Positions 7,616 to 15,789 of a stretch of DNA of 38,292 nucleotides are shown piece by piece. The notes beneath the pieces are model-generated. The model was not told the DNA's origin. It saw only the letters and a list, made by a program, of their open reading frames with translations, and ran no database searches. Both the position numbers and the translations under genes were made by a program. Numbering within the stretch: position 1 is the stretch's first letter; every line of letters begins with the position of its first letter. Origin of the DNA: Streptomyces adelaidensis (GTDB lineage Bacteria > Actinomycetota > Actinomycetes > Streptomycetales > Streptomycetaceae); the NCBI RefSeq assembly GCF_016598475.1, contig NZ_JAEMUX010000080.1:1-38292 (forward strand), given 5' to 3'.

Positions 7616-9706
7616 ATGTCCGGTGACAGTGCCGCTTCGGCGCCCGGCCAGCCGGGGACCCGCGCGGGGCGGCCTGTCGGCCGGAAGACGTCGGGTTCCC
7701 GCTGGGGGCGTCTCCTGGAGGGCGGGTTGCTCCAGGGCGGCGTCCAGGGCAGCCCCGTTCTGAGGCTGTTCATGCGCTGGGTGCGCCGTCCGCTGCTGCC
7801 CGTGATGCGGCTGTGGCGGCGCAACATCCAGCTCAGGATCGTCGTGACGACCCTGCTGATGTCGCTCAGCGTCGTGCTGTTGCTGGGTTTCGTCGTCATC
7901 GGGCAGGTCCGCAACGGGCTGCTGGACGCGAAGGTCAAGGCCTCGCAGAGCCAGGCCACCGGTGGGTTCACGGTCGCCGAGCAGAGGGCCGACAGCGAGC
8001 CGAGCACGGCCGGGAGCGACAGGGCGGACGTGGACGGCGACCGGGTGCAGAACGTCGTCGAGTGGATGACCAACCTGGTGAGCTCGCTCTCCAGCGGCGG
8101 TCAGGGCGCGTTCGATGTCGTGACGCTCAGCCCCGCCTCCGCCGACGGCGAGACCGGCGGGCTCGGACCGCGTGCCTCCGGGGACGTGGCCTGGGACCTC
8201 AGCGTGCCGGTGGCGCTGCGCGATCGGGTCGACGACGGTACGGGCGCCGTGCGGAGCTATACGCGGATCTCGTACACCGACGGTCAGGAGTCGCAGCCGG
8301 CGCTGATCATCGGCAAGCAGGTCAACGATCCGAACGGCACGCCGTACCAGCTGTACTACCTCTTCCCGCTCACCCAGGAGGAGAAGTCCCTCAGCCTGGT
8401 CAAGGGGACGCTGGCGACGGCCGGGCTGTTCGTCGTGGTGCTGCTCGGGGCCATCGCCTGGCTCGTGGTGCGGCAGGTGGTCACGCCGGTGCGGATGGCG
8501 GCGGGGATCGCCGAGCGGCTGTCCGCCGGGCGCCTGCAGGAACGTATGAAGGTCAGTGGCGAGGACGACATCGCGCGGCTCGGCGAGGCCTTCAACAAGA
8601 TGGCGCAGAACCTGCAGCTGAAGATCCAGCAGCTGGAGGATCTGTCGCGGATGCAGCGGCGGTTCGTGTCCGACGTGTCGCACGAGCTGCGTACGCCGCT
8701 GACGACCGTACGGATGGCGGCGGATGTCATCCATGACGCGCGCGTGGACTTCGATCCGGTGACCGCGCGGTCGGCGGAGTTGCTCGCCGACCAGCTGGAC
8801 CGGTTCGAGTCGCTGCTCGCGGACCTGCTGGAGATCAGCCGGTTCGACGCGGGCGCGGCGGCGCTGGAGGCCGAGCCGATAGATCTGCGTGCGGTCGTGC
8901 GGAAGGTCGTCAGCGGGGCCGAGCCGCTCGCCGAGCGCAAGGGGACGCGGGTACGGGTCCTGGGGGACCAGCAGCCCGTCGTCGCCGAGGCCGATGCCCG
9001 GCGGGTGGAGCGGGTGCTGCGCAATCTCGTGGTCAACGCCGTGGAGCACGGCGAGGGCAAGGACGTCGTGGTCAAGCTCGCCGCGGCGGGCGGGGCGGTG
9101 GCGGTCGCGGTGCGCGACTACGGCGTGGGGCTCAAGCCGGGCGAGGCGACGCGGGTGTTCAGCCGTTTCTGGCGGGCCGACCCGGCACGCGCGCGTACAA
9201 CCGGCGGTACGGGGCTGGGGCTGTCCATCGCCCTGGAGGACGCCCGGTTGCACGGTGGCTGGCTGCAGGCGTGGGGCGAGCCGGGCGGTGGTTCGCAGTT
9301 CCGGCTCACCCTGCCGAGGACGGCGGACGAGCCGCTGCGCGGGTCCCCCATACCGCTGGAACCGAAGGACTCCCGGCGAAATCGTGGCCTCAATGACGCA
9401 GGGCTCCCGCTCGCTGGCGGCGGCAAGCTCGCCACGGTGCCGGTCCAGGCTGGTGAACACGGTGCCGCGAGGGCGGCCATAGGGCCACGCCCGGGCGCCG
9501 GGAAGGTTCCCACGGCCGACCCGACGGCGCTGCCCGGCAGCGGCGCGCGCGTGGTGCCCCGGCCCACGGTGCCGCCGGCCGCTCCGGCCGCGGCACCGCC
9601 TGCCGCGCGGCGGTCCGATGACGGTGCGGAGCGGGCCGAGGAGCGGCCGTCCGAGAGCGACGCCGAGCGGCGGCATGAGCAGGGGGAGGCATTCCGTGGG
9701 CGCTGA
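7616..9706 (+). CDS. mtrB: Sensor histidine kinase MtrB
   Basis: 696 aa. Long basic N-terminus (1-70), TM1 about 73-95, an extracytoplasmic sensor region (about 96-260), TM2 about 263-285, then HAMP (about 286-335). The HisKA domain has phosphoacceptor His356 in DVSHELRTPL. The HATPase domain carries the N-box (RNLVVNAVEH, N474) and G-box (GTGLGLS near 531). The kinase core ends near residue 567. The remaining ~125 residues are a Pro/Ala/Arg-rich, probably disordered tail, ending inside the lpqB start region. The ATG at 7616 follows the mtrA stop by one base; AAGGCAGGA lies about 10 nt upstream. It phosphorylates MtrA and, in mycobacteria, is influenced by LpqB. Confidence 0.96.
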   Translation: MSGDSAASAPGQPGTRAGRPVGRKTSGSRWGRLLEGGLLQGGVQGSPVLRLFMRWVRRPLLPVMRLWRRNIQLRIVVTTLLMSLSVVLLLGFVVIGQVRNGLLDAKVKASQSQATGGFTVAEQRADSEPSTAGSDRADVDGDRVQNVVEWMTNLVSSLSSGGQGAFDVVTLSPASADGETGGLGPRASGDVAWDLSVPVALRDRVDDGTGAVRSYTRISYTDGQESQPALIIGKQVNDPNGTPYQLYYLFPLTQEEKSLSLVKGTLATAGLFVVVLLGAIAWLVVRQVVTPVRMAAGIAERLSAGRLQERMKVSGEDDIARLGEAFNKMAQNLQLKIQQLEDLSRMQRRFVSDVSHELRTPLTTVRMAADVIHDARVDFDPVTARSAELLADQLDRFESLLADLLEISRFDAGAAALEAEPIDLRAVVRKVVSGAEPLAERKGTRVRVLGDQQPVVAEADARRVERVLRNLVVNAVEHGEGKDVVVKLAAAGGAVAVAVRDYGVGLKPGEATRVFSRFWRADPARARTTGGTGLGLSIALEDARLHGGWLQAWGEPGGGSQFRLTLPRTADEPLRGSPIPLEPKDSRRNRGLNDAGLPLAGGGKLATVPVQAGEHGAARAAIGPRPGAGKVPTADPTALPGSGARVVPRPTVPPAAPAAAPPAARRSDDGAERAEERPSESDAERRHEQGEAFRGR

Positions 9707-11531
9707 CGGCGGGAAACGCGGCCGGGGGCGTCCGGTGCGGGCGACGGCGCGTATCGGGTGGGTCGGCATCGGTGCCGTGCTGCTGGCGGGGTGTGCCTCG
9801 ATGCCGGACGGCGGCGACATGCGGGATGTCGAGTCCACCCCGAGGCAGGACTCGCAGGTGCGGGTCTTCGCGCTGCCGCCCGCGGAGGACGCCGAGCCGC
9901 GGGACATCGTGCAGGGCTTCCTTGAGGCCCTGACCAGCGACGATCTGGACTACGAGACGGCACGCAAATACCTGACCGGCAACGCGCTGAAGGAGTGGGA
10001 GCCGGGCGAGTCCACCACGGTCCTCGCCGAGGCACCCACCCCATACACCCCGGTCACGGGGAACGGGCCGGAAGCCGACGAGTACCGCTACGAGCTGTCC
10101 GGCGAGAAGGTGGCCCTGGTGGACGGGCAGCACGCGTACGCGCCCAGCAGCGGCGAGTACCGCAGGACCGTGCACCTCACGCGCGTGAAGGACACGAAGC
10201 AGTGGCGCATCGACCAGCTGCCGCCGGGCGTGGTGCTCGGCAAGTCGGACTTCGAGCGGAACTACAAGTCCATCAACAAGTACTACTTCACCTCCGCCGC
10301 GCAGTCCGGGGAGCCGGGGACGGTCGCCGACCCGGTGTATGTGCGCAGCCAGGTCGACCCGGTGACCCAGGTGGTCCGGGACCTGCTCAAGGGCCCCACC
10401 CGGTGGCTCGACCCGGTCGCGAGGACGAGCTTCCCCTCCGGTACCGCGCTGCGTAAGGGCACCGACGCGCTGACGCCCGATGACCGGAACAGGCTGGTCG
10501 TGCCGCTCAACGCGAAGGCCGATCGAGTCTCGGACAGCAAGTGCCGCGAGATGGCCGCCCAACTCCTCTTCACGCTCCAGGACTACATGCCCACAGGTGT
10601 GGGCGAGGTGGAGTTGCAGGGGTCGACCGGCGCGCAGCTGTGCGTGGTCGCCGACGGCGAGGCCGACATCGTCGCCTTGCACGGCCCCGGGAAGAGCGCG
10701 GACTACGAGTACTTCATCGACGGCGACCACAAGCTCGTACGGCTGTCCGAGCGGGACGCGGTGACCACGCCGACGGTTGTTCCCGGGGTGCTCGGCGAGG
10801 GTGAGAAGCAGCTGCGGGCCGCCGCCGTGTCGCGCGGTGAGGAGCGGGCCGCCGGTGTGTCCCTCGACGGGAGCGAGCTGTATGTGGCGCCGCTGACGGC
10901 GGGCGGCGCGCTCGGGGATCCCGTGCTGCACAGCGCGGGCGCCACCGCGAAGGACCGGCTGACGACGCCCAGTTGGGATGGGCGGGGCGACCTGTGGGTG
11001 GCCGACCGCGATCCCGAGAAGCCCCGGCTGCTGGTGCTGGAGGACGGCATGGGCGAGCCGCTGGAGGTCAGGACGCCCGGCCTGAGCGGGCGCATCGAGG
11101 CGGTGCGGGTGGCCGCCGACGGTGTGCGGGTGGCGCTGATCCTGGAGAACGACGGTAAGCGCGCGCTCTCCATCGGGCGTATCGAACGCGAGGCCGACGC
11201 GGAGGGCACCACCGTCTCCATTATCGAGCTGCGGTCCGTGACACCGGCCTCGGAGGACATCACCGCCATGTCCTGGGCCGGCGACAGCCAACTCGTGGTG
11301 GTGGGGCGCGAGCCCAAGGGCGTGCAGCAGACGCGGTACGTCCGGGTCGACGGTTCCCCGACGCCCGGGCCCGGGCCCTCCGCGCTCACCGGCGTCGAGG
11401 AGATCGCCGCGTCCGAGGACGAGAGCCAGCCGCTGGTCGCTCAATCCGCGGACGGGATCGTCCGGCTGTCTCCGGGGCAGCAGTGGCAGACGGTGGTCGA
11501 GGAGGGGACGGCTCCGGTCTATCCGGGGTGA
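9696..11531 (+). CDS. lpqB: Lipoprotein LpqB, MtrAB accessory protein
   Basis: 611 aa from GTG 9696, chosen because AGGGGGAGG lies 6 nt upstream; an ATG at 9675 is less well placed. The signal sequence has a basic start (KRGRGRPVRATAR), a short hydrophobic stretch and the lipobox LLAGC with lipidated Cys33. After it come the LpqB N-terminal domain, a GerMN-like domain (about 195-330, including VDPVTQVVRDLLKGPTRWL) and a C-terminal beta-propeller-like region (about 350-600, with SWDGRGDLWVAD and MSWAGDSQLVVVG). In mycobacteria LpqB is an extracytoplasmic partner of MtrB. The gene overlaps the mtrB end by 11 nt. Two GC-rich hairpins follow the stop, so the mtr operon probably ends here. Confidence 0.95.
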   Translation: MGADGGKRGRGRPVRATARIGWVGIGAVLLAGCASMPDGGDMRDVESTPRQDSQVRVFALPPAEDAEPRDIVQGFLEALTSDDLDYETARKYLTGNALKEWEPGESTTVLAEAPTPYTPVTGNGPEADEYRYELSGEKVALVDGQHAYAPSSGEYRRTVHLTRVKDTKQWRIDQLPPGVVLGKSDFERNYKSINKYYFTSAAQSGEPGTVADPVYVRSQVDPVTQVVRDLLKGPTRWLDPVARTSFPSGTALRKGTDALTPDDRNRLVVPLNAKADRVSDSKCREMAAQLLFTLQDYMPTGVGEVELQGSTGAQLCVVADGEADIVALHGPGKSADYEYFIDGDHKLVRLSERDAVTTPTVVPGVLGEGEKQLRAAAVSRGEERAAGVSLDGSELYVAPLTAGGALGDPVLHSAGATAKDRLTTPSWDGRGDLWVADRDPEKPRLLVLEDGMGEPLEVRTPGLSGRIEAVRVAADGVRVALILENDGKRALSIGRIEREADAEGTTVSIIELRSVTPASEDITAMSWAGDSQLVVVGREPKGVQQTRYVRVDGSPTPGPGPSALTGVEEIAASEDESQPLVAQSADGIVRLSPGQQWQTVVEEGTAPVYPG

Positions 11532-11539
11532 GGACGTGT

Positions 11540-11561
11540 GCGCCGGGGTGCGCCCCGGCGC
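11540..11561 (+). terminator. Hairpin terminator after lpqB
   Basis: Perfect 9-bp inverted repeat GCGCCGGGG / CCCCGGCGC with a 4-nt loop (TGCG), 8 nt after the lpqB stop. No U-tract, as is common for Streptomyces terminators. Confidence 0.6.
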
Positions 11562-11589
11562 TGCTCCCCGGGTGCTGCTCCGGGGCGTT

Positions 11590-11608
11590 GCGGGGTGTTC
11601 AGCCCCGC
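11590..11608 (+). terminator. Second hairpin after lpqB
   Basis: GCGGGG / CCCCGC stem of 6 bp with a 7-nt loop (TGTTCAG), just downstream of the stronger hairpin. It may reinforce termination between lpqB and the comF-type gene. Confidence 0.35.
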
Positions 11609-11662
11609 CCTCATGGCCTCCGTCGCCCGTGTGGGTGACAGGGCTGGTGTGCTTTCCATGAG

Positions 11663-11685
11663 TTGTCCACAGGCGGTTGTCCACA
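11663..11685 (+). promoter_or_regulatory. Two tandem DnaA boxes
   Basis: Two exact copies of TTGTCCACA, the preferred Streptomyces DnaA box, lie in the same orientation at 11663-11671 and 11677-11685 (14 nt start to start). They are in the lpqB-comF intergenic region, 40 nt before the comF-type ATG. A regulatory or DnaA-titrating role is inferred. Confidence 0.55.
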
Positions 11686-11725
11686 GGGGTGGCAGGGCGG
11701 CTCAGGCGTTGGCACAGTGGTGGGC

Positions 11726-12520
11726 ATGCGGGGGTGGTGGCAGGACCTCACGGATCTGGTGCTGCCGGCCGAGTGCGGAGGCTGCGGGAGGCCTCGCGCG
11801 GTGCTCTGCCCGGAGTGCCGCGCGGCCCTGACCGGGACCGCGCCGAGCCGGGTGCGACCGGTGCCGGAGCCGTCGGCACTGCCCGTGGTGCACGCGGCGG
11901 CTCCGTACGAGGACGCGGTACGGGCCGTGCTGCTCGCGCACAAGGAACGGGGCGCTCTGGCGCTCGCCGGACCGCTCGGCACAGCCTTGGCGGGGGCCGT
12001 ACGGGCGGGTGGTGGCGAGTGGCCCGTGCTGCTCGTTCCGGTGCCGTCGGCGCGGCGGGCGGTGCGGGCGCGGGGGCACGACCCGGCGCGGCGGATCGCG
12101 CTCGCGGCCGCCGGAGAGCTGCGGCGGACCGGGACGTCGGCCCGGGTGGTCGGAGTGCTGCGGCAGCGGCGTGCCGTGGCCGACCAGGCGGGGCTGGACT
12201 CCCGGCAGCGGCTGGCCAACCTCGCGGGCGCCCTGGAGGTGCCCGCCGGTAGCGCCCGGCTACTGGGCGGAGGCCCGGTGGTGCTGGTGGACGACCTGAT
12301 GACGACCGGTGCCTCGCTCGCGGAGGCGGCCCGCGCGGTACGGGCGGCCCGGGCCGGGTGGGCGGCGGCGTCCGGGGAGTTCGACGCGGGGCGAATGGCG
12401 AAAGAGGCGGTGGGAACCCCGGCCGTTACGGGAATGACGGGCCCGGGCCGGCGCGGAGACGGGATCCGCGCGGCGGTGGTCGCGGCGCCGCCCGACTCTT
12501 TCCAAATAAACCGGAACTGA
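11726..12520 (+). CDS. ComF family phosphoribosyltransferase-like protein
   Basis: 264 aa. The N-terminal zinc ribbon has Cys17, Cys20, Cys28 and Cys31 (CGGC...CPEC). A phosphoribosyltransferase-fold domain follows, with PVPSARRAVRARGHDPARRIA (about 108-128), the SRQRLAN segment and the PRPP-binding loop VVLVDDLMTTGAS (D189, D190). In competent bacteria ComF helps bring in transforming DNA; in Streptomyces the role is unknown and a nucleotide-salvage function is equally possible. The tail after about residue 210 is longer than usual. The ATG at 11726 is chosen to keep the zinc ribbon near the N-terminus; the in-frame GTG at 11720 is a credible alternative. Upstream lie two DnaA boxes. It is the counterpart of Rv3242c, which also lies next to hpf. 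Confidence 0.88.
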   Translation: MRGWWQDLTDLVLPAECGGCGRPRAVLCPECRAALTGTAPSRVRPVPEPSALPVVHAAAPYEDAVRAVLLAHKERGALALAGPLGTALAGAVRAGGGEWPVLLVPVPSARRAVRARGHDPARRIALAAAGELRRTGTSARVVGVLRQRRAVADQAGLDSRQRLANLAGALEVPAGSARLLGGGPVVLVDDLMTTGASLAEAARAVRAARAGWAAASGEFDAGRMAKEAVGTPAVTGMTGPGRRGDGIRAAVVAAPPDSFQINRN

Positions 12521-12845
12521 CAGAGATCTTGCATCGTTGCAGGTTATGAGAGGGGCAATTCACCTGAACGGAGGTACGGCTCAGTAGAGGGTGACGACAT
12601 CCGTCCGGGCGAGATATGTTCGGTTGTGAGGGAATGGCCCCGGCCGTTCACGACATATCCGAATGCCGTGCCGCTGCCGTACCGCGAATTTTCCGAATCA
12701 CCCCCGCCGGTGGGGTGGAGATCTTGTCCTCGGGGGAGGAGGAGGTGGAAGTCACCGAGTCCGCGGTTCCGGGAGCCACCGGAACCTGGTGCACAAGGGA
12801 GATGCTCCGCCAGTGGAGCGGAGCGATCCGGGAACGGAGTTCTGC
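12521..12845 (+). other. Intergenic region and leader before hpf
   Basis: 325 nt without a convincing gene. The stretch around 12521-12620 is noticeably less GC-rich than its surroundings and probably holds the hpf promoter, though no -35/-10 pair stands out. A short hairpin, GCTCC / GGAGC with loop GCCAGT, lies at 12804-12819, about 26 nt before the hpf start codon. The hpf frame stays open back to 12663, but that part lacks family similarity. Confidence 0.5.
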
Positions 12846-13538
12846 GTGGACATCGTCGTCAAGGGCCGCAAGACCGAGGTGCCCGAGCGGTTCCGCAAGC
12901 ACGTGGCCGAGAAGCTGAAGCTGGAGAAGATCCAGAAGCTCGACGGCAAGGTGATCAGCCTCGACGTCGAGGTGTCCAAGGAGCCCAACCCCCGACAGGC
13001 CGACCGCAGTGACCGGGTGGAGATCACGCTCCACTCGCGCGGACCGGTGATCCGGGCGGAGGCAGCGGCAAGCGATCCGTATGCGGCGCTCGACCTGGCG
13101 GCGGACAAGCTTGAGGCCCGGCTGCGCAAGCAGCACGACAAGCGTTACACGCGCCGAGGCGCGCGCAGGCTCACGGCCGCGGAGGTCGCCGACCACGTTC
13201 CGGGCGCGGCGACGCTCAACGGCAACGGATACGTCGCCGCCGAGGAGAAGCCGGGCGGCGTGCCCACCAAGAGGATCGGCTCGCTGGAAGTGATGGGCGA
13301 AGGCCCCCTCATCGTCCGCGAGAAGACCCACGTAGCCTCCCCGATGACCCTCGACCAGGCGCTCTACGAGATGGAACTGGTCGGGCACGACTTCTACCTG
13401 TTCGTCGACTCAGAGACCAAGGAACCCAGCGTCGTCTACCGACGGCACGCCTACGACTACGGCGTCATCCACCTCAACACGGACCCGATGGTCGCCCAGG
13501 CGCAGACGGACGCCGCGGGCGGCGCGCTCGGCGGCTGA
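12846..13538 (+). CDS. hpf: Long-form ribosome hibernation promotion factor
   Basis: 230 aa. Starts with GTG as MDIVVKGRKTEVPERF; CGGAG lies 6 nt upstream. The N-terminal S30AE domain (about 1-105) binds the small ribosomal subunit. A variable linker follows (about 120-160), and the C-terminal dimerisation domain (about 170-220) contains MTLDQALYEMELVGHDFYLF and VVYRRHAYDYGVIHL. Long-form HPF joins two 70S ribosomes into inactive 100S particles in stationary phase. The frame upstream of 12846 is open but shows no family similarity. Its place between the ComF-type gene and secA is conserved in actinobacteria. A strong hairpin follows the stop. Confidence 0.95.
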   Translation: MDIVVKGRKTEVPERFRKHVAEKLKLEKIQKLDGKVISLDVEVSKEPNPRQADRSDRVEITLHSRGPVIRAEAAASDPYAALDLAADKLEARLRKQHDKRYTRRGARRLTAAEVADHVPGAATLNGNGYVAAEEKPGGVPTKRIGSLEVMGEGPLIVREKTHVASPMTLDQALYEMELVGHDFYLFVDSETKEPSVVYRRHAYDYGVIHLNTDPMVAQAQTDAAGGALGG

Positions 13539-13558
13539 CCCACGCCGGATGACAGCCG

Positions 13559-13603
13559 CACCGGTGCCCCTGGAGCGCGTGTGCGCCCCCAGGGGCACCG
13601 GTG
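13559..13603 (+). terminator. Strong hairpin terminator after hpf
   Basis: Perfect 15-bp inverted repeat, CACCGGTGCCCCTGG (13559-13573) and its complement (13589-13603), with a 15-nt loop. It begins 20 nt after the hpf stop and separates hpf from the response regulator gene. Confidence 0.8.
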
Positions 13604-13744
13604 TGCGACCTCTCGCGGCCCGCTCTGTCACCGCACGGTGGGCCGGGCATGGAATCATGGCCGGACCGGCCCCAACCGGCGGGCCGTTGCCTTGGGTTGG
13701 CGATGGCACAGAAACACAGGCCACGGCCTTCAGGGGGAGGAACG

Positions 13745-14494
13745 ATGGCGGACAGCAGTTTTGGACCGATGCGTGACGAGGATGCCGACGAAGGCTGCGT
13801 CGGCATGGACCCCGCCGCGGGCTCCCCGCGGAAGGAGCCGATCCGGGTCCTCGTGGTGGACGACCACGCGCTTTTCCGCCGCGGTCTGGAGATCGTGCTC
13901 GCCGCCGAGGAGGACATCCAGGTCGTCGGCGAGGCCGGTGACGGGGCGGAGGCGGTCGACAAGGCCGCCGACCTGCTGCCGGACATCGTGCTGATGGACG
14001 TACGGATGCCCAAGCGCGGCGGCATCGAGGCGTGTACCTCCATCAAGGAGGTGGCCCCCAGCGCGAAGATCATCATGCTGACGATCAGCGACGAGGAAGC
14101 CGACCTCTACGACGCGATCAAGGCGGGCGCGACCGGTTATCTCCTCAAGGAGATCTCCACGGACGAGGTGGCCACGGCCATTCGGGCGGTCGCCGACGGA
14201 CAGTCGCAGATCAGCCCCTCGATGGCGTCGAAACTGCTCACCGAGTTCAAGTCCATGATTCAGCGGACCGACGAGCGGCGCCTCGTTCCGGCGCCGCGGC
14301 TGACGGACCGGGAACTGGAAGTGCTGAAGCTCGTGGCGACCGGGATGAACAACCGGGACATCGCCAAGGAGCTGTTCATTTCCGAGAACACCGTGAAGAA
14401 CCACGTCCGCAACATCCTGGAGAAGCTTCAGCTGCACTCCAGGATGGAGGCCGTGGTGTACGCGATGCGGGAGAAGATTCTCGAGATCCGCTAG
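13745..14494 (+). CDS. NarL/FixJ (LuxR-type) response regulator, orphan
   Basis: 249 aa. The ATG at 13745 is preceded by a near-ideal GGGGGAGGAA. A ~33-residue N-terminal extension, rich in acidic residues and glycine, precedes the receiver domain (about 34-150), with VVDDH, phosphoacceptor Asp85 in IVLMDVRMP and the Lys in YLLKEIS. The LuxR helix-turn-helix (about 183-245) has LTDRELEVLKLVATGMNNRDIAKELFIS then ENTVKNHVRNIL. No histidine kinase gene is adjacent, so its partner is unknown. The gene is nearly the same in S. coelicolor as far as I recall (SCO3008), at the same place between hpf and secA. Its stop shares the palindrome CTAG with the stop of the convergent gene. Confidence 0.94.
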   Translation: MADSSFGPMRDEDADEGCVGMDPAAGSPRKEPIRVLVVDDHALFRRGLEIVLAAEEDIQVVGEAGDGAEAVDKAADLLPDIVLMDVRMPKRGGIEACTSIKEVAPSAKIIMLTISDEEADLYDAIKAGATGYLLKEISTDEVATAIRAVADGQSQISPSMASKLLTEFKSMIQRTDERRLVPAPRLTDRELEVLKLVATGMNNRDIAKELFISENTVKNHVRNILEKLQLHSRMEAVVYAMREKILEIR

Positions 14495-15684
14495 GACCGC
14501 AGGGCGCGGATCAAGGGCTCGCGCAGCTCCGGGGCGTCCACGCGTTCCACGCGTATGTCGGTGCAGTCCACCCAGGTAGCCGCCTCCAGCAGGGCCTGGG
14601 CCGCTGCCGGGACCGCCTTGGGGCCGTCGAGGGTGACCTGCTTGGCGACCAGGGTGCGGCCGTCGCGGGCGGGGTCGACGCGGCCGACGAGATGGCCGCC
14701 GGACAGGACCGGCATCGCGAAGTAGCCGTGGACACGTTTCTGCTTGGGGACGTAGGCCTCCAGGCGGTGGGTGAAGCCGAAGATGCGTTCCGTACGGGCC
14801 CGTTCCCAGACCAGGGAGTCGAAGGGGGACAGGAGCGTGGTGCGGTGGCGGCCGCGCGGGGGTGTGGCGAGGGCCGCCGGGTCGGCCCAGGCGGGCTTCG
14901 CCCAGCCCTCCACGGTCACCGGGACCAGGCCCGAGTCGGCGACCACCGCGTCGAACTGCTCGCCCTTGAGGCGGTGGTAGTCGGCGATGTCCGCGCGGGT
15001 GCCGACGCCCAGGGCCTCGCCGGCCAGGCGGACCAGGCGGCGCACGCACTCCGTGTCGTCCAGCTCGTCGTGGAGCAGGGCGGCCGGGACGGCGCGCTCG
15101 GCCAGGTCGTACACCCGCTTCCAGCCGCGGCGATCCACGCACACCACCTCGCCGTACATCAGCGCGCGTTCGACGGCGACCTTCTCGCCGGACCAGTCCC
15201 ACCACTCGCTGGTGCGCTTCGCGCCGCCCAGCTCCGTGGCGGTGAGGGGGCCCTCGGTGCGGAGCTGTTTGATGACGCGGTCGTAGGCGCCGTCCGGAAG
15301 TTGGTGGTTCCAGTGCGGGCGGGCTCGGTAGGCGCGGCGGCGGAAGGCGAAGTGGGGCCACTCCTCGATGGGGAGGACACAGGCGGCGTGGGACCAGTAC
15401 TCGAAGGCGTGGGGTCCGGCCGAAGGCGCGCCGGTGGGGGCGGTCGTCCAGTACGCCTGGTCGACCGTGTCGCGGCCGACGGCGCCGAGGCGGGCGTACG
15501 GGATGAGTTCGTGGGAGCGGGCGAGGACCGAGATGGTGTCGAGCTGGACCGCGCCGAGGTGTCGGAGCACGCCGCGGACGCCGGCCTTGCGGTCCGGGGC
15601 GCCGAGGAAGCCCTGGGCCCGTAGAGCGATTCGGCGGGCCTCGTCTGCGGTGAGTTCGGTGGTGGGGCGCGGGAGGGCTGTCAT
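14491..15684 (-). CDS. Winged-helix DNA-binding protein, YcaQ/AlkX-like (DUF1006)
   Basis: 397 aa from the ATG at 15684; an in-frame ATG at 15741 would add 19 residues without conserved features. The N-terminal helical region (about 10-60) with LTADEARRIALRAQGF leads to the motif QLDTISVLARSHELIPYARLG. Its Gln-x-Asp resembles the active-site QxD of YcaQ/AlkX, a glycosylase that unhooks DNA interstrand crosslinks. Further patterns are HAACVLPIEEWPHFAFR and SPFDSLVWERARTERIFGF, also typical of the HTH_42 family. It probably protects against alkylation or crosslinking damage; activity is inferred. The gene is convergent with the response regulator and shares its stop palindrome, leaving no room for a terminator between them. 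Confidence 0.86.
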   Translation of the reverse strand: MTALPRPTTELTADEARRIALRAQGFLGAPDRKAGVRGVLRHLGAVQLDTISVLARSHELIPYARLGAVGRDTVDQAYWTTAPTGAPSAGPHAFEYWSHAACVLPIEEWPHFAFRRRAYRARPHWNHQLPDGAYDRVIKQLRTEGPLTATELGGAKRTSEWWDWSGEKVAVERALMYGEVVCVDRRGWKRVYDLAERAVPAALLHDELDDTECVRRLVRLAGEALGVGTRADIADYHRLKGEQFDAVVADSGLVPVTVEGWAKPAWADPAALATPPRGRHRTTLLSPFDSLVWERARTERIFGFTHRLEAYVPKQKRVHGYFAMPVLSGGHLVGRVDPARDGRTLVAKQVTLDGPKAVPAAAQALLEAATWVDCTDIRVERVDAPELREPLIRALRS

Positions 15685-15789
15685 GGTTCGCAGCGTAGGG
15701 GAGGGTGCTGACAGGTCGGGTTGAGCTGGGGGAACGCGCATGGGGCGGGCCTCGCGTGCCAGGTGCCCGCAGCTGCGTGCGGACGGCGG

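Noticed and set aside
12663..12845. Upstream extension of the hpf frame
   Set aside because: Low-complexity Gly/Ser/Arg sequence; the GTG at 12846 with CGGAG gives the conserved HPF start.
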